Source: a virus. Taken from it: a stretch of DNA of 28,783 nucleotides. Position numbers and translations under genes: made by a program. The notes beneath the pieces are model-generated. The model was not told the origin of the DNA. It worked only from the letters and a program-made list of their open reading frames with translations, and did not search any database. The stretch spans positions 1 through 28,783 of IMG/VR virus record IMGVR_UViG_3300028388_002525, one strand, 5' to 3'. Below, one piece after another: positions 1 through 8,600 of this stretch (within the stretch, counting starts at the first letter, position 1; every line of letters begins with the position of its first letter).

Positions 1-38
1 CCGTACTGATCCACTTCCGCGGAAGTGGATCAGTACGG
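1..38. repeat. Perfect 38-base palindrome at the window edge
   Basis: Bases 1-19 are the exact reverse complement of bases 20-38, with no loop (centre CCGCGG; outer bases CCGTACTGAT / ATCAGTACGG). The right arm is the coding start of the visible decoration-protein frame. The left arm puts a stop codon into that frame. A loopless palindrome sitting exactly at the first base is best explained by a fold-back or assembly artefact at a contig end, not by a regulatory site. Confidence 0.9.
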
Positions 39-312
39 GTTCATCAAGCCCGGTGTGCTCCTGAAGTCGACTGGCGTACTCGCCGACGGAACGGTTTCGG
101 AGTACATCTACGGGGGCGTGGTCGAGGCCACCAAGATCCACACCGACAACACGACTCTGGCGGGCGTCACGCAGGATGTGGACGTGGCGGTTGCCATGTT
201 CTGCCTGCTCAACCGGGACGTGTTGGAGGATTCGCTGGGACGTGCGCTCACGGCGAACGAGCTTGCTGCGGTGAATGCCGCAGGATCTCATGTCGCCCTC
301 ACCCTGACCTGA
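25..312 (+). CDS. Head decoration protein, 5' truncated
   Basis: The open frame encodes about 95 residues of a small phage head decoration (gpD-like) protein that binds and stabilises the capsid surface. The call rests on its place directly before a gpE-type major capsid protein, and on the pattern of a short N-terminal 'KPGVLLKSTG' stretch, a central 'GVVEATKIHTDNT' and a C-terminal 'LNRDVLEDSLGRALTANE', which resembles such proteins. The GTG at 25 lies inside the right arm of the edge palindrome and has no convincing ribosome site, so the true start is probably upstream and lost. It ends 12 bases before the capsid gene, which has its own AGGAG site, so the two are cotranscribed. The family is inferred from pattern and context. 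Confidence 0.65.
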   Translation: MDQYGFIKPGVLLKSTGVLADGTVSEYIYGGVVEATKIHTDNTTLAGVTQDVDVAVAMFCLLNRDVLEDSLGRALTANELAAVNAAGSHVALTLT

Positions 313-324
313 TAGGAGATCATA

Positions 325-1386
325 ATGGATTTCACTTGGCTTGCTGAAGAAGAGAGCCTGTCTCCTGTCGCTCTGACGGTGCTCGCGCAGACCGTCGACC
401 CGACGGATCAGGGCAGGCTCCTGTGGGACATCTTCATGCCCCGCAGGGATGTGGACCAGACCCGCATCGATTCCCTGACCACCCAGGATGTCCGGATCAC
501 TGCCGATAGGCGTGAATGGAACCAGCGTGGTCGACTGATCAACCTCGTCACACCGCCCCGTAAGCGGATCGAATGGATTCCGATCGAGGCGTACTTCAAG
601 ATCGAAGAGCAGGAGATCAACGACCTGCTGAACGAGGTTCGCGGAAACCGCGACATCTTCCGCACTGTGGTCGGTGCTCGTATCCCGGCACGGACGGAAA
701 TGCTCGCGATGGCGAACTGGCGGCGACTGGAGGTCGATGTCTTCCAGGCATGGATCAACGGTCAGGTTACGACCATGAACCCGCAGAGTGGTACGACCTA
801 CACCATCGACTACGGCTTCGACGCCAATCGGTATCAGACGGCGGGTACGGCGTGGAATGATGGTGCCGTGAACGCGTACAACGAGTTCATGGCGTGGTGG
901 GAAGATGCGTACGAGGCGTGCGGACCGCTGGCTGGCGCGATGATGCGTCTGGCTACGCGCAACGCGATCGTCGCGGACGCGCCGAACCCGATGCCCGGTG
1001 CGAGTGCCGCACTGACGGCCACCATCACTCAGGTGGAGCAGCGCATCCAGGACGAGACGGGACGTCCCTTCCGGTTCTACATCAACGAGAACACGGTCGA
1101 GACCTACAACGACGGTGGCGTGGCTCGCACCTCGGTGAAGGTCTTCCCGGCTCAGAAGGTTGCGGCGGTTCCGGCAGGTGAGTCTGTCGGTAACGTGGCC
1201 TTCGCTCCGGTCTCGCGTGCCTACGAGCTCACCTCGCAGGTTCCGGACGCTGGAGTGGATCTCCGTGGAATCACGATCTACCACGAGGTCAGCAACGGAG
1301 GACGCGAGCTGGTCGTGGAAGGCCAGTTCAACCCCATGCCCGATCCGAACGAGCAGGTTCTGTACGTGATCGACGCCGGGGTCTGA
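325..1386 (+). CDS. Major capsid protein (lambda gpE family)
   Basis: This 353-residue protein is the main shell subunit of the head. Its length and pattern fit the gpE-type major capsid family: an N-terminal 'DIFMPRRDVDQTRIDSL', then 'TPPRKRIEWIPIEAYFKIEEQEIN', a long helix with 'RGNRDIFRTVVGARIPARTEMLAMANWRRLEVDVFQ', and a C-terminal 'FNPMPDPNEQVLYVIDAGV'. The start ATG follows TAGGAGATCATA, a good ribosome site. It lies right after the decoration gene and before a stable hairpin (1403-1428) that may cut downstream expression. Codon use is markedly rich in G/C third positions compared with the connector genes that follow, as expected for a highly expressed gene. Confidence is high. Confidence 0.92.
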   Translation: MDFTWLAEEESLSPVALTVLAQTVDPTDQGRLLWDIFMPRRDVDQTRIDSLTTQDVRITADRREWNQRGRLINLVTPPRKRIEWIPIEAYFKIEEQEINDLLNEVRGNRDIFRTVVGARIPARTEMLAMANWRRLEVDVFQAWINGQVTTMNPQSGTTYTIDYGFDANRYQTAGTAWNDGAVNAYNEFMAWWEDAYEACGPLAGAMMRLATRNAIVADAPNPMPGASAALTATITQVEQRIQDETGRPFRFYINENTVETYNDGGVARTSVKVFPAQKVAAVPAGESVGNVAFAPVSRAYELTSQVPDAGVDLRGITIYHEVSNGGRELVVEGQFNPMPDPNEQVLYVIDAGV

Positions 1387-1402
1387 TGACCACAAGTGAG
1401 GA

Positions 1403-1428
1403 GGGTGGGGTCGATAATGGCCCCACCC
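1403..1428 (+). terminator. Hairpin after the capsid gene, no U-tract
   Basis: GGGTGGGG (1403-1410) pairs perfectly with CCCCACCC (1421-1428) around a 10-base loop. GAGGAG just before and CTCCTC (1435-1440) just after could extend the pairing with a bulge. There is no run of T after the stem, so it is more likely a partial terminator or RNA-stabilising stem that raises capsid over connector expression than a full stop. The same 8-base stem sequence recurs in the hairpin at 23946-23971. Confidence 0.55.
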
Positions 1429-1456
1429 GAATCACTCCTCCATATGGAACAACTAC

Positions 1457-1813
1457 ATGAAGATTAACAAGCCGGTTCGCTTCAAAGCTGTACTGTATCG
1501 CGTGGAGGTCCAGATGGACGCCGAAGCGCTTCAAGTGATTCTGGACGACGAGACAGCACAGAAGCTGGAAGAACGCGGCATCATCGAAGGGTACAACGGG
1601 ACGGCTTCCAAGAAGGAGCCGAAGGACCAAGCGCCCGTTAAGAAGTCTGGACCACTTCCCGAGGATTTTCCTGGGCTCAAGGCGCTGTCGGCGGCGGGGG
1701 TCGAAACGTACGAAGATTTGTCCGCCATGGACAAGGAGTCCGTGTTGGAGATCCCCGGTATCGGTGCGTCAACCTACGAAGACATCGCCAACGCTGTTCT
1801 GATCCGGGAGTAA
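1457..1813 (+). CDS. Helix-hairpin-helix head-tail adaptor-type protein
   Basis: This 118-residue protein has two parts. Residues 1-50 are a short beta-rich start ('KPVRFKAVLYRVEVQMDAE'), followed by a charged linker (about 48-65) and a C-terminal helix-hairpin-helix fold (about 68-118) with 'LKALSAAGVETYEDLSAMDKESVLEIPGIG'-like spacing and the signature PGIGASTYEDI. HhH domains usually contact nucleic acid backbones or mediate packing. In phages they occur at this genome position, after the capsid gene, in short head-tail joining proteins. A structural or DNA-exit role is inferred from position. Only a weak GGA lies before the ATG. Confidence 0.55.
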   Translation: MKINKPVRFKAVLYRVEVQMDAEALQVILDDETAQKLEERGIIEGYNGTASKKEPKDQAPVKKSGPLPEDFPGLKALSAAGVETYEDLSAMDKESVLEIPGIGASTYEDIANAVLIRE

Positions 1814-1816
1814 TAC

Positions 1817-2245
1817 ATGGCCGTCTCCGCTTCTGACGTACTGGCACCGGGAGGACCGATCGAAAAGACGCTCTTTCCCGGAGAAGGAGACGGTACTTCT
1901 GGTTCTGACCTTCACAACCGCGTGGTCGAAACAATCACCAAGGCATCGGTGAAAGCTTCGGCAGACGGTATCACAACACAGGTAGATGATGCAGTGCTCC
2001 ACTGGACACTGCATACACTCTACAAAGCCGCGTTCATCTTGGCGGTCAGTCGACCTGCACAAGAAGACGCGCAAATGGAAGTCATTGGTTCTATCCGTTT
2101 CGACAAAGATCAGCGAGACGGGTTGCGTGAACTGGCGTCCTACCACGAAGACGCTTACCTTGGCATTGTGGACACCGAATCTGGAACGGGAACACATGCG
2201 AAAGGGCTTCCTTCTTATCAGACGAAACAGGATTTTGACTGGTGA
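1817..2245 (+). CDS. Putative head-tail connector protein
   Basis: This protein of 142 residues has a largely helical middle ('DDAVLHWTLHTLYKAAFILAVSRPAQ') and no catalytic motif. I do not recognise a specific family from sequence alone. It is the second short gene after the capsid gene, where siphoviruses usually encode a connector (adaptor) that docks on the portal. Its ATG is four bases after the previous stop and follows GGGAG. Its stop overlaps the next GTG as GTGA, which points to coupled translation. The role is assigned by gene order. Confidence 0.5.
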   Translation: MAVSASDVLAPGGPIEKTLFPGEGDGTSGSDLHNRVVETITKASVKASADGITTQVDDAVLHWTLHTLYKAAFILAVSRPAQEDAQMEVIGSIRFDKDQRDGLRELASYHEDAYLGIVDTESGTGTHAKGLPSYQTKQDFDW

Positions 2246-2601
2246 GGTCCTATCCGTCGGCCTATGCCCGGTTCCATGAGCGCCTGACAGCAAGTGGGGC
2301 TCAAGTCGTGTTCACACAACGTGTGGAAACGTCTTACAACCCGGTGACGGATACGAATGTCGTTGAAACGCAGAAGATATACGGACTCGCCGTGGAAATC
2401 CCGGCAAATCCGGAAGTCTTCAAGAACCTGGAGCTTGTGGTATCGGTCAACAAAATACTCTATTTCTCTCCAAACACGGTCGGCCAGATCCCGCAAGTCA
2501 ACGCTACTGTGGAATGGGCGGATACCACGTTCACGGTAAAGGAAGTGATGCCGATCGCTCCTTTAGGGGAAGCCATCGCGGCACGGGTGGTGCTTGAGTA
2601 A
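2242..2601 (+). CDS. Putative head closure (stopper) protein
   Basis: The product has 119 residues and is rich in beta strands, with a GTG start that overlaps the previous stop (GTGA). The stretch 'YGLAVEIPANPEVFKNLELVVSVNKILYFSPNTVG' followed by 'VEWADTTFTVKEVMPIAPLGE' reads like the small beta-barrel head closure proteins, which ask for a position-dependent 'W.g..y.V..v.p' ending. Position between connector and gp10-like protein supports this. Its stop overlaps the next start as TAATG. The function is inferred from fold-like pattern and order, not from a unique motif. Confidence 0.5.
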   Translation: MRSYPSAYARFHERLTASGAQVVFTQRVETSYNPVTDTNVVETQKIYGLAVEIPANPEVFKNLELVVSVNKILYFSPNTVGQIPQVNATVEWADTTFTVKEVMPIAPLGEAIAARVVLE

Positions 2602-3095
2602 TGCCATTCCGACCGCCGCGCAAGAGCTTTTCAAGGCAGCTTACAGAATGGGTGATTGACGTTAACAAGCGCTTCGCCGTGTGCGAAGCTGGAATTAAGG
2701 CTCATGTGTTTCATTCTGTTGTCAACGGTAGCCCCGTAACGGGTGCTCCTGGACAACCTGTGGATAGCGGTGTATTGATCATGTCTTGGAAGCGATCAGA
2801 CGGTATTCCACTACAGCCACCGAGCGCAGTCGCCGCCGCCACGAAGTCCATGGCCGGGAAGAAGAACCACAGGTTCACGGACGTAATGATCTTTTCCGAT
2901 CCACTGAACTTTGTGGACAAAGGTGAAGGGTACTACGCTCCCGTAGTTGAGCACAACCTGTACAACTACAATCTGCGTTCGCCTGTTGGCGGCTTCCACA
3001 GTGTGAAGTTGACTGTGAGTAATGCGGATCGGATTTTTGCGGCTGAGCTAGAAAAAGCAAAAGCACTCGTTCCGGATAAGGATTACTCCAAATGA
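2601..3095 (+). CDS. HK97 gp10-like tail completion (neck) protein
   Basis: This is a 164-residue protein with the pattern typical of gp10-like neck proteins: an N-terminal amphipathic helix ('LTEWVIDVNKRFAVCEAGIKA'), then a 'SPVTGAPGQPVDSGVLIMSW' segment (the usual 'tPvdtGrLr.SW'), and a later 'YYAPVVEHN' (the usual 'Ya..vE.G'). These proteins complete the head-tail junction. It begins on the TAATG overlap with the previous gene and ends on an ATGA overlap with the tail terminator gene, so the connector genes form one tightly coupled unit. Confidence 0.65.
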   Translation: MPFRPPRKSFSRQLTEWVIDVNKRFAVCEAGIKAHVFHSVVNGSPVTGAPGQPVDSGVLIMSWKRSDGIPLQPPSAVAAATKSMAGKKNHRFTDVMIFSDPLNFVDKGEGYYAPVVEHNLYNYNLRSPVGGFHSVKLTVSNADRIFAAELEKAKALVPDKDYSK

Positions 3096-3745
3096 ACCAT
3101 TTTCGGGCCATGGTGGCACTGCGACAGCGCCTCCAGAACACCGTCGTCGCCGAAACTGGCACGGGTACCTTTGGTAGTACAGGAACAGGCTTTATCCGGC
3201 TGACGGGCAGCTTTGTCGACGACGGGTTTGCCCCCGGCATGGAGGTTGTTGCAACGGGGTTTGCAGATGCGGGTCCATTCGTGATCAGTAATGTAGAAGC
3301 CACGCAAATTACAATCCGTGAAACCAATAGGGCTGAAATAACAGACTCGGGACGATCATTGAGTGTTGGTATCCCAAGTCTTGTAGCATGGGAGAACAAG
3401 AAGTTCACCCCCGTGGATAATCGTTGGTATTTAGAAGAAGATTTTGTTCCAGGTCCAACGTTTCAAGTTACTGTAGGATTGTTTGCAGAACTTGAGCACA
3501 GAATGCAGTACGTCTTAAAACTGTATGGTCTTGCAGGGGAAGGCATCAAAGCACTATACAGTGTATCAGAGGCCATACTGGCACAGTTTCCTCCGAGACT
3601 GGCTCTCACGATGTCGGATGGCACCCTACTTCGGGTACGGAGTAATCCCGCGCCTACTCGAGGACAGGTCCTACCACAAGAAGCGGGTCGGGCAGTGATC
3701 GTTGTGGACATTCCGTTGTTCGCACGCACAGACAACTCAATCTAA
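3092..3745 (+). CDS. Tail terminator protein with an inserted domain
   Basis: This 217-residue protein precedes the tail tube gene, where the tail terminator lies. The C-terminal two-thirds (about 97-217) carry the usual pattern of this family: 'VAWENKKFTPVDNRWYLEEDFVPG', a middle 'GIKALYSVSEAILAQFPP', and a closing 'GQVLPQEAGRAVIVVDIPLFART'. Residues about 21-95 are extra: a Gly/Thr-rich beta segment ('GTGTFGSTGTGFIRLTGSF', 'GFAPGMEVVATGF') lies between the first helix and the core. Terminators in this family are usually near 130-150 residues, so the insertion accounts for the added length. The start overlaps the previous stop (ATGA). Confidence 0.6.
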   Translation: MNHFRAMVALRQRLQNTVVAETGTGTFGSTGTGFIRLTGSFVDDGFAPGMEVVATGFADAGPFVISNVEATQITIRETNRAEITDSGRSLSVGIPSLVAWENKKFTPVDNRWYLEEDFVPGPTFQVTVGLFAELEHRMQYVLKLYGLAGEGIKALYSVSEAILAQFPPRLALTMSDGTLLRVRSNPAPTRGQVLPQEAGRAVIVVDIPLFARTDNSI

Positions 3746-3754
3746 GGAGGAAAC

Positions 3755-4753
3755 ATGCCCACGCAGACAGCGGCCAATGTGCTCGCCGCACTGGCCCGTG
3801 AAGCCGACATTGACACCCCCGCACCGAGTGGTGCAGGTGCCGAACGTATCCGCATGGTGGACAGCCCCGGGCTGAAGATGATGCGGTCGCAGATCGCTTC
3901 TGAAGAGCGTCGTCCGGACAGGCTTCAGCATATCGGGCGTCTCGGCGGTAAGGAAATCAGCGGATCCTTCGAAACTGAAGTCAACCCCGGCGGTGCATTC
4001 GATCTTCTGCTGGAGTCTCTGGCTCGCGGAACGTGGGGTGCACTCGGCACGAATGCGAGCGTGTCCGCCGGGACTCAGGTCCAGGAAGTAGCGACCCCGG
4101 CCGATCCTATCTACACGTCGTATTCGATCGAGCAGTACGACGAAGACATCGATGCTTCGGAACTGTTTACTGGATGCCGTGTGACTGGCGCACAGTTCAG
4201 CCTTCAGCCGAACAACATGTCTCGTGCGACGTGGAACTTCATGGGGAGGGATCGGCAGATCATTGCGCCGGCTTCCGCTCCTCATTTCACGAACCCCGCA
4301 TCGCCAGATGGTATCCCGCTGATCGCCGACGATTCCTCGATCGACTATGCGGGAAGCGCCGTTACCACCATCACGGGGATCGACATCGACGTCTCCATCA
4401 ACGCGGCGATTCAGCCTGTCATCGGCACGTTCATCACTCCGGACGTGTACATGAACATGCTGACGGTTTCTGGAACCATTTCGGCAGTGCGGGAAAGCCT
4501 GGACGAGCTCACCGCTTTCGATGCCGAGACGGAGTTCGCCATTCGTGTGAACATGTCGGCACCGGGAGCGGACCCCAAGCTCACCTTCGGGATCTACATG
4601 CCGCGTGTCAAGATCGGTGAAATTGATGCGCCGTTCCTTGGCGGCGATGCCGCAAAGGTCGAGTCTCGGTCCTTCACGGCGCACCCGACTCAGGGCGCTA
4701 GTGACGCGATCTACTTCTACACGAGCACCGGATCGCCAATCGCGGTGGTCTGA
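3755..4753 (+). CDS. Major tail tube protein
   Basis: The 332-residue product is the subunit that polymerises into the tail tube. The evidence is its place between tail terminator and tail chaperones, a size right for tube proteins, a very strong ribosome site (AAGGAGGAAACATG), and tube-like segments such as 'GRLGGKEISGSFETEVNPGGAFDLLLESLARGTW', 'YTSYSIEQYDEDIDASELFTGCRVTGAQFSL' and 'VDVSINAA'-type beta strands. Codon use is GC-rich in third positions like the capsid gene, a sign of high expression. A structured intergenic segment follows (4754-4857). Confidence 0.85.
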   Translation: MPTQTAANVLAALAREADIDTPAPSGAGAERIRMVDSPGLKMMRSQIASEERRPDRLQHIGRLGGKEISGSFETEVNPGGAFDLLLESLARGTWGALGTNASVSAGTQVQEVATPADPIYTSYSIEQYDEDIDASELFTGCRVTGAQFSLQPNNMSRATWNFMGRDRQIIAPASAPHFTNPASPDGIPLIADDSSIDYAGSAVTTITGIDIDVSINAAIQPVIGTFITPDVYMNMLTVSGTISAVRESLDELTAFDAETEFAIRVNMSAPGADPKLTFGIYMPRVKIGEIDAPFLGGDAAKVESRSFTAHPTQGASDAIYFYTSTGSPIAVV

Positions 4754-4797
4754 TGTATTTAGGGGAAGGCCCCATGAGTCGTCAGGGTGGTGGCCAA

Positions 4798-4843
4798 GTG
4801 AGAGGAGTAGGCGGGGACTCTTCTCGTGCATCGGTTCTCTCAC
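4798..4843 (+). promoter_or_regulatory. Structured RNA leader before the tail chaperone gene
   Basis: GTGAGAG (4798-4804) pairs with CTCTCAC (4837-4843). Inside, GAGT (4805-4808) pairs with ACTC (4817-4820). A smaller GGGGAAGGCCCC lies just upstream (about 4762-4773). The stem ends 15 bases before the chaperone ATG and just before its GGAG site. It could lower expression after the tube gene or guard the transcript end. The pairing is seen; the role is inferred. Confidence 0.4.
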
Positions 4844-4857
4844 AAACGGAGCATTAA

Positions 4858-5286
4858 ATGTCATTCGATATCAAAAAGCAGAAGGAGCTTCACGGGAAGC
4901 TCAACGAAGAGGCCATGGTACACCTTCGCGGACCTGATGATCAGTACATGTATTATCAGGAAGAAGAAGGCGGCGAGGAAAAGCCTGTGGCCATCTTCGT
5001 CGTGGGTGCGCACTCCGAAAGGTGGCGGCGGGTGGAAGACAAGCAGCGCCGCCGCCGACTCAAGCCCAAGAACATGACCGCCGAACAGGCGCATGAAGAT
5101 GTGCTTGAGCGTATTGTGCACTGCACGATGGATTGGCAAGGTATCAACAACGACGGGAATCCGCTTCCTTTCTCTAGGGGTGCAGTCAAGATGATCTACA
5201 AGGAGTTCCCGTTCGTTCTCGATCAGGTCGCGGAGTTTATCAACGAGCCGACCAATTTTTTCGAGAACAGCTCGGATGGGCAGTAG
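4858..5286 (+). CDS. Tail assembly chaperone (gpG-like)
   Basis: This is a 142-residue helical, charged protein encoded between the tail tube and tape measure genes, the fixed place of the gpG-type tail chaperone. It coats the tape measure during tail assembly. The C-terminal part has the helical segment 'AVKMIYKEFPFVLDQVAEFI' typical of these proteins. It stops shortly after an in-frame T_TTT_TTC slippery heptamer (5256-5262). The ATG follows ACGGAGCATTAA. Most ribosomes are expected to make this short form, and a minority shift to make the longer GT form. Confidence 0.8.
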   Translation: MSFDIKKQKELHGKLNEEAMVHLRGPDDQYMYYQEEEGGEEKPVAIFVVGAHSERWRRVEDKQRRRRLKPKNMTAEQAHEDVLERIVHCTMDWQGINNDGNPLPFSRGAVKMIYKEFPFVLDQVAEFINEPTNFFENSSDGQ

Positions 5287-5693
5287 AACACGTCCGGGCT
5301 GTTGAGATCCTTTCCCAAACGGATAAGAATGGCGTCAGCCAGTATGAGCATCTTCAAGCAGCTGCAAACAGGGGCGATGTAAACGCGATCCGATCATTGG
5401 AGATTCCCGAATGTCCACAAGGTATGGAGTATCTTGTGGAGTGGGCATATTTGCTCCGTGGGAGAAGCGGTGGAATAGGAATGGCGGGTGTAGCTCCTGT
5501 ATCTTTTCGTGAGATTGAAGCGTGGGCGCGTCTCATGGATATCGGTGAGCTACACCCGCTTGAAGTAGAGGCGATTGTAGTTTTGGATGCAGCGATGATT
5601 TCCACCAACAACAGCGCTTCAGAGCCTACACCCGAAGAGCGTAGTATATTGGGGGAGAAAGCTTGGCCACAGCGCAAGGAAATGAATAAATGA
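4858..5693 (+). CDS. Tail assembly chaperone GT, -1 frameshift fusion
   Basis: A -1 shift on T_TTT_TTC at 5256-5262 moves ribosomes from the gpG frame into a frame that is open from 5262 to 5693, giving a fusion of about 278 residues (135 from G plus 143). The joined part reads on without stops through 'EQLGWAVEHVRAVEILSQ' and contains a conserved-looking tail end ('AYLLRGRSGGIGMAGVAPVSF', 'ELHPLEVEAIVVLDAAMI'), the typical T-like half. No good start with a ribosome site exists for this half on its own, which supports the shift. In lambda-like phages the GT form recruits the tube subunit to the tape measure. The stop overlaps the tape measure ATG (ATGA). Confidence 0.85.
5256..5262 (+). promoter_or_regulatory. 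Slippery heptamer for -1 frameshift
   Basis: The heptamer T_TTT_TTC lies in frame with the gpG gene (codons AAT TTT TTC). It matches the X_XXY_YYZ rule exactly, 24 bases before the zero-frame stop. The -1 frame is open across the site. No obvious pseudoknot was found by eye. Confidence 0.85.
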
Positions 5694-8600
5694 TTGGTGG
5701 GCTTCTTTTTGGCAGTGGTTCCGCCGGAGCTGTTCTGCACATTGGGGTTCGTGCAGGACACGCCAACGATGCTCTGACGAAGTTTACAACCCGTGCTCAT
5801 AACGCGGGTAAGGCTACAGAGCATTTTGAGCGCACCACGCGCAACCTGACGAATAGCCTCGGTATCCTGGGGACATTCTTTGGTGTGCGGCAGATGATTG
5901 AATATGCCGACACATGGACGCTCATCAACTCCCGCATCAAGCTTGTTACGAAATCTTCAGAACAGGCGAGAGCAGTTCAAATGCGGCTTGCAGACATTGC
6001 GGCCAGTACCCGTAATGATCTTGCGGCTACATCCGTTCTGTATACCCGTGTCGCACTGAACGCGGATCAGTTGGGTCGTAGCCATGAAGAGCTTCTGACC
6101 GTTGTTGAATCTGTGAATGCGGCAATGCTCGTATCTGGCGCGACGGGTGTGGAGGCCGCGCAGTCCATCCGACAGCTTGCTCAGGCGCTCGGTTCTGGTC
6201 GCCTTCAGGGTGACGAGTTCCGTACCACGATGGAAGCCATGCCCATGGTGGCGCGTGCTATCTCGGATGAGATGGGCGTGGAGCTTGGTGATCTCTACAA
6301 GTTGTCCGCGGAAGGATTGATTGATGTGCAGACGGTTATCGATGCACTGATCAATTCCAACGGCAAACTTGTGGACATGGCGAAGGACATGGCGTGGACC
6401 ACAGACCAAGCCATGAAGGTCATCAAGACACGCGCAACGCAATTGATCGGTATTCTGAACATGACGTTCGGAGCTACCCGAAGTCTTGCGATGGCGTTTC
6501 TGTGGTTGGCAGATAACATCGCAAAAGTTTTCTCTTTGCTCACTGCATTGACTGCCGCAGGGATCGCGTACCGGGTTGCGATGAACGGAATGATCCGCGT
6601 ACAAGCGACGATTGCCGCTTACTTTGCGTTGACCAAAAAGAATGGACTAGCGGTCATCGCCGTCAACAGTATAATGACGGCGGCACGGAGTGTTCGCGAC
6701 TTCTTTTTGCTTGCTACGGCCATTCGGAGAACCGCGGACGCTATGGCGCTCTTGCAGGTTGTTTCCATGGGTGCCATGAAGGCAATTGCTGTGATCGCCG
6801 CGTTTGGTGCCGGATACGTGGCATACCAGATGGTCGCGGAAAAGATTGCAGAAGCAACCCGTGAATGGGCAGAAGCACAAGGCGACCTGACCGACAAGCT
6901 GGGTGAAGGCGGCCTTGACAATGCAGATGAGGAAGCTTTGCGCAGGGCTTTGGAAGTTCGGCGCGAGATTCAAGACAACTGGCGCGAACTGTTTCAGACA
7001 ATGGGCAGTCTTTCCGCCGCGAATGAACTGCAAGAAAAGCAGTTGGAGGCGCATTACGAGTGGATCGACAAGATCGTTGATCTTAACCGTCGTCGGGAAG
7101 ATGGTGAGTTGAATGATCAACAGTACGAGGAGCTCCGTGCTCAAGCAGAGGTGTGGCGGGAAATGACCATGCTCGTAAATACCTACGAGCAAGAGCTTGA
7201 AGATGCACGCGAAGTCCTCAAAAAGCACGAAGACACAATCAAGCGGTTTGCAGATAACCTTCAGCGTGGCCTTGGAGACGCCATCTTCCAAGGTATGCAG
7301 GAAGGAATCGATAAACTACAAGACTTTTTTGACGTGATTCGCGACATGTTCTTTAGACTGCTCGCAGATATCACGGCAGCGAAGTTCATGGAAACGACAA
7401 GAGGATCCCTCGAGTCTTTCCTGAGTAATTTTATCGGTAACGAAGAAGAGCGCCGTATGGCAGGTCAGCGGATCTCGGAAATTGCGGGTATCGGAAGATC
7501 CTACGGTGGGCGAGCGGTCCATGGATTGACGGACCGACAAAAGGACATGCTCGAAAAGCAGTACAATAGCTTCTTGAAAAATATGCCTACTACCGTAGAC
7601 GAAGATAAGCTCGGCAAGGCCATCGGAAAGTATGCGGGTCCGGCGTTGGCTGGTGTCATCATTGGTACGGGCATCGGTCAGATGACTTCCAACAACACAT
7701 TGGGAGCGTTGGGTGGAGCCGCTGGCGGTGCGATGGCCGGGTTCGCGTCTGCTGGTCCCGTCGGTGCTCTTGTCGGTGGATTTACGGGTGCCGTTTCTGG
7801 ATTGATTGGAAGTAATGAGCGCCAACGTCAAGAAGCTGAACGACTGCGCCGTCGGATGGAGGCGTTGCAGATTACAATCGAGGCGAACAACCGTCGGCTG
7901 GAAGAACTGCGAGCAGACTTCTTGGGCGGAAACACAATGTCTGCGCTCGTGAAAGACTTCTACGAAGCTGTCAAGTCTTTGCGTCCGAACACCCAGCGCG
8001 ACATGTGGGAAGTGGGTAACCTGGATCTTCCGTTCTACACGAAGATGAGCGCAGACATGAAGGAAGTCTTCGGTAGAATGGCACAAGAGCTTGGTATCAA
8101 GATTTTCGATGAAGAAGGTCGTGTTATCATCGAGGCTATGAAGCAGCTCCAAGAGGCAGTGGAGCTCACTGTGCGGGCGATGCTGGAGTTCGGTACAAGC
8201 ATTGATGAACTACGTAGCAAGCAAGACTACTACAACACTATTTTTGGAATCGAAGATTCTGGCATGAGCGATGCCTACAACCTGCTGATGCAGGGTGCCC
8301 CCGAGCTTATGAAGCAAATGGGGCTGGCCAACCTGGATCTTTCTTCTGCGGCGGCACGAGAGACACTCCGTGAAGGGTTCAAAGAAATCTTCCGGTTGAT
8401 CGAGTCCGGGGGACTGACACTTGACCTGCTGGGTGCATTCGGAGATAAGAATGAGTTGCTGGACGCCATTGTGGCCGTAATCGACGCCTTCGGCGCACTG
8501 GAACAAGAGTTGTACGACATCACGACCGATTTCCCTCGCGCAATGGACCTGATGTACTATCAGCAGAAGTTCGGTACATACGGGTTGAGCGATCGCAACA

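Noticed and set aside
1-38. Operator or replication origin at the palindrome
   Set aside because: It has no loop, lies exactly at the edge, interrupts a coding frame and its left arm is a copy of the coding arm. An artefact is simpler.
3737-4864. A long open frame of 375 codons on the - strand
   Set aside because: It lies opposite the tail tube gene, has a low-complexity, His/Arg-rich translation without domain signs, and no ribosome site. The tube gene fits its place.
5397-5693. An independent gene starting with TTG
   Set aside because: The frame is open back to the slippery site at 5256-5262 and the place between chaperone and tape measure fits the GT extension. There is no ribosome site for the TTG.
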